Shown here: positions 57,438 through 64,000 of the stretch, piece by piece
Position numbering within the stretch: the stretch's first letter is position 1
Layout of the letters: every line of letters starts with the position of its first letter
Assembly: GCF_013315265.1 (NCBI RefSeq)
Contig: NZ_JABUFE010000004.1
Span: 242,199 to 306,198, forward strand
Length of the DNA stretch: 64,000 nt
Direction of reading: 5' to 3'
Source: Parasulfitobacter algicola
GTDB taxonomy: Bacteria; Pseudomonadota; Alphaproteobacteria; Rhodobacterales; Rhodobacteraceae
Program-made: the position numbers and the translations under genes
The notes under the pieces: generated by a model
Databases searched by the model: none
Seen by the model: only the letters and a program-made list of their open reading frames with translations
What the model was told of the DNA's origin: nothing

Positions 57438-59219
57438 ATGATGTCACTTTGGGACATTTCAGAAACAGGACAGGCCGTGATTGCGCTGTGCGTAGTCGGC
57501 GGCATGTTTATTCTGTTTTTGCGTGAAACCTATCCGACTGAGGTTGTTGCAATCGCGGGCGTGTCGCTGATGCTTTTGTTGGGCGTGCTGCCTTATGATA
57601 GGGCAGTCGCGGTGTTGGCAAACCCTGCACCCTGGACCATTGCCGCGATGTTCATCGTTATGGGGGCCTTGGTGCGCACGGGCGCGTTGGAGTGGTTTAC
57701 GCAGATGGCCGAAAGGCGTGTTGAAACACAGCCCGTTCTGGCGATCGCGGGAATGATGGCGTTTGTCATCTTTTCATCCGCGATTGTGTCAAACACGCCC
57801 GTTGTTGTCGTTATGATCCCCGTTTTTGTGCAACTGGCAGGAAAACTGGGCCTTGCACCATCAAAATTGCTGATCCCACTGTCTTATGCAGCCATTTTGG
57901 GGGGAACTCTAACGCTGATTGGCACGTCAACAAACCTGCTGGTTGATGGGGTTGCACGTGTTAACAGGCTAGAGCCGTTTACCATTTTCGAAGTGACACC
58001 GCTTGGTCTGATCCTGGTGGCATGGGGCATGGTCTATTTGCGAGTAATTGGCCCGATTTTATTGCCAGATCGCAGCAGTATGGCGGGGCTTTTGTCATCG
58101 AAATCCAAGATGAAGTTTTTTACCGAAGTCGCTGTGCCCGAGGACTCGAGCTTAATTGATCAACCTGTCAGCGACGTCGACATGTTTAAACGCGACGGTG
58201 TCAGATTGATTGATGTATTGCGTGGGGATGCATCTCTGCGGCGCAACCTGACCGATGTGACTTTGCGGGCCGGGGATCGCGTTGTGCTACGTACGCAAAT
58301 GGCCGAATTATTGGGATTACAACAATCTAAAGACGTGCGGATGGTCGATAAGCTAAGCTCGGTCGAGACGACAACGGTCGAGGTTCTGATCACGCCAGGT
58401 TGCAAAATGATTGGCCGATCTTTGGGATCATTGCGCCTGCGACGGCGATACGGTGTTTATCCATTGGCAGTGCATCGGCGCAACCAGAATATCGGACGGC
58501 AGTTGGATGATCTTGTGGTACGCGTCGGGGATACGTTGCTGCTGGAAGGTGGGGCCGAAGATATTCAACGCCTTGCGACCGATATGGAACTTGTCGACAT
58601 CGCCAAACCCAAAGCCCGCGCATTTCGTCGGCGTCATGCGCCCTTGGCTGTGTTGGCGCTGATCGGAATTGTCAGCATGGCCGCCCTTGGCGTCGCGCCC
58701 ATCCTGATGCTCAGTGTTCTGGCAGTGGCTATCGTTTTGATCACGCGCTGCATTGATGCCGAAGAAGCGTTTTCTTTCGTCGATGGGCGTCTTTTGGCGC
58801 TGATCTTTTCCATGCTGGCCATCGGGGCAGCACTTGAAGCATCGGGCGCAGTTCGCCTAATCGTCGAAGCCATCGCACCCTATCTTAGCACTTTGCCACC
58901 ATTCTTGATTGTTTGGGCCATCTATCTGCTGACCTCGGTTCTGACCGAACTGGTATCCAATAATGCGGTCGCTGTGGTCGTAACGCCCATCGCTATCGGT
59001 CTGGCCACTGCCATTGGTATTGATCCACGCCCACTTGTTGTAGCCGTCATGGTCGCAGCATCAGCCAGTTTTGCCACGCCCATCGGCTATCAAACCAATA
59101 TGCTGGTTTACGGGCCCGGCGGATATAAATTCAGCGATTTTCTCAAGTTCGGTATACCGCTGAACTTGTCAGTCGGTCTTTTGGCTTCGATCATTATTCC
59201 TTACATGTGGCCGCTTTAA
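57438..59219 (+). CDS. SLC13 family permease with two RCK-C (TrkA-C) domains
   Basis: 593 residues from the ATG at 57438 (57441 equally possible). TM blocks at about 10-205 and 400-590 frame a soluble middle with two TrkA-C-like domains. Substrate-site motifs of divalent-anion:sodium transporters appear twice: SAIVSNTPVVVVM and TELVSNNAVAVVV, each followed by Gly/Thr-rich turns. Substrates of this family are sulfate or dicarboxylates; not resolved here. Confidence 0.92.
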   Translation: MMSLWDISETGQAVIALCVVGGMFILFLRETYPTEVVAIAGVSLMLLLGVLPYDRAVAVLANPAPWTIAAMFIVMGALVRTGALEWFTQMAERRVETQPVLAIAGMMAFVIFSSAIVSNTPVVVVMIPVFVQLAGKLGLAPSKLLIPLSYAAILGGTLTLIGTSTNLLVDGVARVNRLEPFTIFEVTPLGLILVAWGMVYLRVIGPILLPDRSSMAGLLSSKSKMKFFTEVAVPEDSSLIDQPVSDVDMFKRDGVRLIDVLRGDASLRRNLTDVTLRAGDRVVLRTQMAELLGLQQSKDVRMVDKLSSVETTTVEVLITPGCKMIGRSLGSLRLRRRYGVYPLAVHRRNQNIGRQLDDLVVRVGDTLLLEGGAEDIQRLATDMELVDIAKPKARAFRRRHAPLAVLALIGIVSMAALGVAPILMLSVLAVAIVLITRCIDAEEAFSFVDGRLLALIFSMLAIGAALEASGAVRLIVEAIAPYLSTLPPFLIVWAIYLLTSVLTELVSNNAVAVVVTPIAIGLATAIGIDPRPLVVAVMVAASASFATPIGYQTNMLVYGPGGYKFSDFLKFGIPLNLSVGLLASIIIPYMWPL

Positions 59220-59271
59220 ACACCTATAATCCCAAAACCCATCAAACCAAGTGTCGGAGCATTATTCAAAA

Positions 59272-60015
59272 ATGAAAGCATTTATATTTTTGCTGCAAAT
59301 ACTCTGGCATTTTATGATTTTTGCAGTGCTGACCATATTAACCCAGATTGGTGGCATTGCCTGGTTGGTTGCTTTGTTTTTCAAACGCAGGATCATAGCG
59401 TTTTTAGGAATCTATTTTGTATCCTCGCTTGGTGCGATTTTTCTGGCTCCACACTTCGGGCGTCAGGCGCTGCCATGTTTTTCGAACGAAAATCTGGTTG
59501 TTGCCAGTCCGCTTTATTGCGTTTTGAACCGTACATATGTGACGCCCGAAATGGCAGGCGTGGCAGGTGATCTGGCAGAACGCATGGCAACAGAATTCCC
59601 CGGCACTCAGACCCGCGTTCTTGATGCCAGCTTTCCTTTTTGGGATGGATTTCCGTTGATCCCGCATCTTAGCCATGATGACGGCGAAAAACTGGATATT
59701 GCCTTTTATTATCAAAACGATCAAATGGCTTCGCCCATTGGGTATTGGGGCTTTGAAGACGGACCAACGCAATGTCCGGATGTCTGGCCAACACTGCGTT
59801 GGGATATGGCTTGGCTTGCGCCTTTCATGCGCGATACCGTTTTTGACGAAACCCGCACACGGGCTGCATTATTGCAGCTGTCACAAGACCCGCGTGTTTC
59901 GAAAATTCTGCTAGAGCCGCATTTGGAAACACGGCTTGGCGTCAGATCGAACAAGATCAGATTTCAAGGCTGCCGCGCCGCGCGTCACGACGACCACATC
60001 CATTTTCAGCTTTGA
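59272..60015 (+). CDS. Membrane-anchored LAS-peptidase-like protein
   Basis: 247 residues from the ATG at 59272 (an in-frame GTG at 59251 adds seven). Two or three hydrophobic segments in the first 65 residues anchor a periplasmic domain. That domain has HLSHDDGEKLDIAFYY and ends HDDHIHFQL, resembling the His-x6-Asp and His-x-His zinc motifs of MepA/VanY-type peptidoglycan peptidases. Catalysis is plausible but not proven. Its 3' end overlaps a convergent gene by 10 bases. Confidence 0.65.
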   Translation: MKAFIFLLQILWHFMIFAVLTILTQIGGIAWLVALFFKRRIIAFLGIYFVSSLGAIFLAPHFGRQALPCFSNENLVVASPLYCVLNRTYVTPEMAGVAGDLAERMATEFPGTQTRVLDASFPFWDGFPLIPHLSHDDGEKLDIAFYYQNDQMASPIGYWGFEDGPTQCPDVWPTLRWDMAWLAPFMRDTVFDETRTRAALLQLSQDPRVSKILLEPHLETRLGVRSNKIRFQGCRAARHDDHIHFQL

Positions 60016-60392
60016 CTTTCAGGATAAGTTGCGCGGCATTGGGTGATATCCTGGTTTGCCCGCAATGCCAGTTCATTGCGTTTTGCCCTGAGTTCACGCA
60101 ATTTTTTCCGCTCATCCGCCAGATCGATTGCCACTGGTTTGTCCCGCGTACTGAATTGCGTATCGCGGCATAGTTGATACCTCGCACTACGCGATACACA
60201 CCAACCAAACCGTGTTCTTGGCACCACTTCCTGTTCCAGCGCATAGCCGCGATCCAGATTTTCTTCGGTCTCGACGATCAGGCTTTCAACGACGCGCAAA
60301 TCCTTAGTCGCGGTTGACGTGCATTTTTCATAGGGCGTGGCGCACGCAGCGATCAACAGCGGCAGACAGAGAACTGAAATAGGAAAACGCAT
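60006..60392 (-). CDS. Putative lipoprotein, unknown
   Basis: 128 residues from the ATG at 60392 with lipobox IAAC. Mature part has several Cys (EKCTS, WCVSR, QLCRD, TQCRA) and a charged helix (ERKKLRELRAKRNELALRA). No family is recognised. It converges with the LAS-like gene and is divergent from hemF. Confidence 0.6.
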   Translation of the reverse strand: MRFPISVLCLPLLIAACATPYEKCTSTATKDLRVVESLIVETEENLDRGYALEQEVVPRTRFGWCVSRSARYQLCRDTQFSTRDKPVAIDLADERKKLRELRAKRNELALRANQDITQCRATYPESQS

Positions 60393-60480
60393 ACGTTCAG
60401 ACCTTTCATTTGCGGGCAGAATAACGGATGCTGTCGCGAACACCAAACGGTAAACTGATAGCTTAACCAAGGAAATACTG

Positions 60481-61362
60481 ATGACGGATATGTTTGATGA
60501 TCGCAAGGCGCTTGCTTCCGCGTGGTTTCGTGATTTGCGTGATCAGATTGTTGCGGCCTTCGAAGAATTGGAAAACACGCAAACCGATGATCGCCCGGCC
60601 GGCCGGTTTGAGGTGACTGAAACCAAGCGAAAATCAGACGATGGCGCAGATGCAGGCGGCGGCTTGATGAGCGTGATGCGCGGCGGACGTGTGTTCGAAA
60701 AAGTGGGCGTCAATGTGTCGACCGTTTATGGTGAACTGGGTGAACGGGCCCAAGCTGCCATGGCCGCGCGCAAGGGACTGCCCGGCATGAAAGAAGACCC
60801 GCGCTTTTGGGCATCAGGCATCAGTCTGGTAGCACATATGCAAAACCCTCATGCGCCAGCCGTTCATATGAACACACGCATGTTCTGGACACCCCATGCG
60901 TGGTGGTTTGGCGGCGGATCCGACCTGAATCCATGTATTGAATATACCGAAGATACGGCAGCTTTTCATCATGTTTTAAAGCAATATTGCGATCATCACG
61001 ACGCAGAGTATTATCCAAAGTATAAAGCCTGGGCGGATGAATATTTCTTTATCCCACACCGTAATCGGGCGCGCGGGATCGGCGGCGTATTCTATGATGA
61101 TCACAACACCGATGACTGGCAGGCGGATTTTGCATTCACTCAGGACGTCGGCCGCGCATTTTTACCCGCTTTTGTCCCGATCACTGAAAAACGCCGCAAT
61201 CAACCGTGGACCGATGCGGATAAAGACGCGCAGCTGATCCACCGGGGTCTCTATGCTGAATACAATCTGGTCTATGATCGTGGTACCAAGTTCGGCCTTG
61301 AAACCGGCCACGATGCGAATGCGGTATTGATGAGTTTGCCGCCTTTGGCCAAATGGGTTTAG
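60481..61362 (+). CDS. hemF: Oxygen-dependent coproporphyrinogen-III oxidase
   Basis: 293 residues, full length. Family motifs are seen: the region KVGVNVSTVYG, VHMNTRMFW, GGGSDLNPC and the long stretch with RNRARGIGGVFYDD. It oxidatively decarboxylates coproporphyrinogen III in the cytoplasm. The start at 60481 is near the divergent lipoprotein gene. Haem genes hemD and hemY are about 10 kb to the left. Confidence 0.97.
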   Translation: MTDMFDDRKALASAWFRDLRDQIVAAFEELENTQTDDRPAGRFEVTETKRKSDDGADAGGGLMSVMRGGRVFEKVGVNVSTVYGELGERAQAAMAARKGLPGMKEDPRFWASGISLVAHMQNPHAPAVHMNTRMFWTPHAWWFGGGSDLNPCIEYTEDTAAFHHVLKQYCDHHDAEYYPKYKAWADEYFFIPHRNRARGIGGVFYDDHNTDDWQADFAFTQDVGRAFLPAFVPITEKRRNQPWTDADKDAQLIHRGLYAEYNLVYDRGTKFGLETGHDANAVLMSLPPLAKWV

Positions 61363-61411
61363 GCCTGTCGTATGATGCCAATCGGCATTGTTATGATTAA
61401 GGGAACGAACG

Positions 61412-61720
61412 ATGTGCTCTGAAAAAGGGACTGCGAAACCAACCGTCATGATCGAAAATGACCGGGTCAGGGTGACCGAATGGCGTTTTGCTAAAAAGGG
61501 CGATAATACAGGATGGCATCGTCATGAATTCGATTATGTAGTCATTCCTTTATTCGACGGAGTACTTGAGATTAGACTTGCTGATAAGGAAATCGTGACA
61601 GCACAAATGCAAAACGGCATCCCCTATTTCCGTCAGATCGGGGTGGAACATGACGTTATCAATGCAAACGATTTTGAATGCACGTTTGTTGAAGTTGAAC
61701 TTCTTGAAAACCAAAACTGA
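61412..61720 (+). CDS. Small cupin protein
   Basis: 102 residues, single cupin barrel. Metal-site features GWHRHEFDYVVIPLFDG and a later His (GVEHDVINAN) fit the two cupin motifs. AAGGGA lies about 14 bases before the ATG. Substrate unknown. It is the last intact gene before the degraded region. Confidence 0.8.
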   Translation: MCSEKGTAKPTVMIENDRVRVTEWRFAKKGDNTGWHRHEFDYVVIPLFDGVLEIRLADKEIVTAQMQNGIPYFRQIGVEHDVINANDFECTFVEVELLENQN

Positions 61721-61839
61721 CGGTTCGATCACCCTAATTCCCTGCCTGCCTTGCGGCGACATCCAACAATGTCCCGGTCGATAATACGCCATGCAGCCTT
61801 GCGTAAAAATGCACCCGAAACGTTGGTATCAAATATTTT

Positions 61840-62070
61840 TTAAACTGTTGAACCTAATAATTCTTTCAGAGGTGTAAAATCAATGCTTTCAACCCTTGCT
61901 GCCGCATACCACGTCGAACCAACCTTACTGGCTTTGATCAGTGTCGTGCGGCGCGTACCGGCAGACGCAGAGGCGCCGGCACCGAGGAGCCACATGAGGC
62001 TGCCGGACCGCATCAAAAACCTGCTGGCGAAGTCGTCGGCATCTACGGTTGGATACTTTGGTTCGCTCAC
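61840..62070 (-). pseudogene. SIR2-domain gene, 5' fragment
   Basis: Starts at a GTG (62070) overlapping the Fic remnant stop. Residues 12-38 read DDFASRF, then LMWLLGAGASASAG, the nucleotide-binding start of SIR2-like proteins found in anti-phage defence. After this the sequence (TRRTTLIKASKVG onward) loses similarity and the frame stops at 76 residues, far short of a SIR2 protein. A deletion or frameshift near 61950 is inferred. Confidence 0.7.
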
Positions 62071-62544
62071 TTATCGGTCCATTTTTCTTGCCACGCGGAG
62101 AACTCAGATGGGCGCACCTGAAAACGCGAGAAGTTGCCGGCGTGGAGGCTGAGAAGTTCTTCTTCGACGACGTTGGCAAACGCGGCTCGATCCTCTGCCT
62201 GGATAGATTTTGCAGATAGTCATGAGATTTCGTCAGCTACTTCTCTTCGTGCGATCTGGGCGCGAATGATGTGTCCGACAGCATCGCGCAGTTCTATGCG
62301 GCACTTCAGACGGAAAGGATCAGGCTCACCCAGAGACTGTCTTACTGCTGCGTATTGGGCCGCGGATCGTTTATAGGCCCCCAGAATGGCTTCGGTATAA
62401 GCGCGCTGAGGGACGTCGGTGAATGAGAATGGTGCCAGATTGTTTCGGATAAGAGGTATGTTAGCCGCCAGACGCGAGACACGTTTGTTTACATCGTCGA
62501 AAGGTTGCAGATGGACCTGTCCCGCTTTCGTGCCGCCCCGAGTG
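62067..62544 (-). pseudogene. Fic family gene, 3' remnant
   Basis: Reading the minus strand out of the IS remnant, in a frame different from the transposase, the DNA encodes HLQPFDDVNKRVSRLAANIP (a Fic core of the HPFxDVNKR type), then FSFTDVP, SLGEPDPFR, and a C-terminal part ending WQEKWTDK. An in-frame TGA at 62220-62222 breaks it, and a segment between AILGAY and KRSAAQY seems short against family memory. The N-terminal half is missing at the IS junction. Confidence 0.75.
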
Positions 62545-63843
62545 CTCGTTTAAGCCGCCTTTGGGTCCTCGCAGCCGCATCGTTGCGACGCCGATGTATC
62601 GTTTCAGATGGGCGAAGAGCATTTCGACCTTCCGCCTCTGGATGAACGAGGTCATGTAGGCGTCTGTTTTGCGGATATCGCGGGCGACATCTCGGGCAGC
62701 TTCATGTACGGAGCGCATGAGACGTCTCCCGTTGTCCTTCGGACAGCACTGAGGCTTCAGCGGGCATGCGTCGCAATCGTTCTTTGAAGCGCGGTATCTG
62801 ATGAAGCCGTCTTTGCCACCATTTGCCTTTCGCGGCTTGGAGAAGTTTCTGCGATAGGTTTGCAGGCGCTTCCCGCCTGGGCAGGTGTACCTGTCGGTTG
62901 CGGTATCGTAGATGAAGTCTTCGCGTGAGAAGGTGCCGTCGGTCCGTTTTGATTTGTCCCAGACCGGAATATGCGGGGCAATGCCCCGTTCCTCGACCAG
63001 CCAGCCCAGCATCTCCGCTGATCCGTAGCCCGTGTCGCCGACCAGTTTGTCTGGTGTCATGTCGAAGCGGTCCGTGATCCGGTCGATCATGCGGCGTGCT
63101 GCAAAGGCCTCAGCGGTTCTAATTGGCACGGAGGGTTCAACGTCAACGATCACCGCATTGTCCAAATCCACCATGTAGTTAGTGGAATAGGCGAAGAACG
63201 CGGCCCCACCGTCTGCCCCGGTCCAGCGGGCAGCAGGATCAACCGGTGAGATGTATTTTGGAACGACCTTAGTGGATGCGCCGAATGCGGCATCGTCCAG
63301 CGTTTCAAGATATTCGTCGATAACGCGGGCAGTCTGGTCTGGTGGCAACCCTTCTTTGCTCTCGATCCCACGCGTCTGGTTCGCATTTGCGGGGATCAGG
63401 CTGGCATCGACACCGAAGCTGTGGCCACCAACCAACCCCTCATCCATGCAGCGCCTTAGGACCGTCTCGAAAAGATGCCGGAACAAACCGCTTTCCCGAA
63501 ACCGCCCGTGTCGGTTCTTCGAAAAGGTGGAATGATCGGGCACCCGATCCGCCAGATCGAGCCTGCAAAACCACCGATAGGCCAGATTGACATGCACCTC
63601 TTCGCAAAGCCGCCGCTCAGATCGGATGCCCATGCAATAGCCCAAAAGCAACATCCGGATCATCAGTTCAGGATCAATCGAAGGGCGACCGTGTGAACTG
63701 TAATATGGTGCTAACAACGGCCGCACATCGGTCAGATCCAGAAACCGATCAATCCCACGCATGAGATGATCTTGCGGAACAAAATCTTCGATTGAGAACT
63801 CATAGAAAAGCGCGCCTTGCGCAATCTGCCTTGGACCCATCAT
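62461..63843 (-). pseudogene. IS1182-type transposase, C-terminus replaced
   Basis: 460 residues from the ATG at 63843 (GGAGG 8 bases upstream). It opens MMGPRQIAQGALFYEFS and has the DDE transposase parts (VDASLIPAN, VGDTGYGSAEML, FAHLKRYIG). Family similarity ends at RGPKGGLNE near 62545; the last 28 residues are encoded by Fic-remnant DNA read in another frame and are meaningless. The enzyme is probably inactive. Confidence 0.8.
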
Positions 63844-63920
63844 CGCCATGTCCTCCACTCTCAAATCAAGTGAATCAGGACTGGATCATCAGATCAACGG
63901 ACTTTTGCAACAATATCCGG
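62545..63920 (-). mobile_element. Truncated IS1182-type element
   Basis: The right end carries a likely terminal repeat (ACTTTTGCAACAATATCC, about 63901-63918). No matching inverse copy is found around 62545, so the left end has been lost with the last part of the transposase gene. Boundaries are estimates. Confidence 0.6.
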
Positions 63921-64000
63921 ACCAAGCATTGGTAATCGGGCTGACCGGGTTGATAGGTCAGGTTCTTGATAGAGTTGCAGGATGTTTCTGCAATTTGAGG
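63921..64000. other. Right edge, unassigned
   Basis: 80 bases beyond the IS end. Two of the minus-strand frames are open across it; neither gives a recognised family. It may hold the other side of the interrupted accessory operon. Confidence 0.2.

Noticed and set aside
61883..62376. Plus-strand frames of 80-89 residues in the degraded region
   Set aside because: They are antisense to the SIR2 and Fic remnants, which have recognisable motifs on the minus strand.

Overview
The window looks like the chromosome of an alphaproteobacterium of the Rhodobacteraceae (Roseobacter-type). Supporting signs are the mdh / sucC / sucD / sucA / sucB / lpd block on one strand, an hflK-hflC-DUF2065-htrA cluster, a hemD / mitofilin-like / hemY block divergent from tsaD-gpsA, tandem sarcosine/dimethylglycine dehydrogenase-like flavoproteins, and moderate-to-high GC with patches of AT-rich accessory DNA. 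The genus is not claimed. No rRNA, tRNA or CRISPR array was recognised.

Layout. 1-2674: compositionally mosaic accessory DNA upstream of pheT, holding an edge-truncated membrane-anchored protein, three small membrane proteins (one resembling Pycsar TM effectors) and an AbrB-type antitoxin / Doc-type Fic toxin pair with a readable promoter and operator. 2744-7881: pheT, then on the minus strand a YHS protein, a VCBS-type exported protein, a [2Fe-2S] ferredoxin and PPK2. 8017-15331: a minus-strand block (unknown membrane protein, rpiA, gor, hflK, hflC, DUF2065, htrA) closed by a strong terminator. 15443-16090: sulfotransferase. 16097-34455: the TCA-cycle region on the minus strand, running mdh, glycosyltransferase, sucC, small membrane/lipoprotein genes, a truncated sucD copy, sucD, a DUF805 gene, sucA, sucB, a trypco2-like gene, a 52-residue YHYH microprotein (plus strand), an L,D-transpeptidase, three small membrane genes, lpd, a GH42 beta-galactosidase and galM. 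Two perfect 10-bp palindromes one integral two-turn spacing apart lie upstream of sucC.

34617-36434: TSUP transporter and an M14-type aspartoacylase-like protein. 36656-42129: RpiR regulator, periplasmic binding protein, fused permease, ATPase and histidine phosphatase. This reads as an importer annotated by homology as ferric iron, but it lacks the Tyr-Tyr iron motif and may carry an organophosphate. 42263-47729: XRE-cupin regulator plus two tandem FAD/GcvT demethylating dehydrogenases. 47735-51466 minus (hemY, mitofilin-like, hemD) and 51511-54259 plus (tsaD, gpsA, yciI-like, EVE). 54617-55704: divergent TetR / RidA-like pair with twin operators. 55794-61720: DUF2799 lipoprotein, YmdB-type phosphodiesterase, SLC13 permease, a LAS-peptidase-like membrane protein, a lipoprotein, hemF and a cupin.

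61840-64000: a ruined accessory operon. A Fic-family gene and a SIR2-domain gene, once joined by a GTGA stop/start overlap, are both broken, and a truncated IS1182-type element sits against the Fic remnant. Together with the sucD duplication, the sucC operators, the TA operator and the importer, these are the most informative signals in the window.
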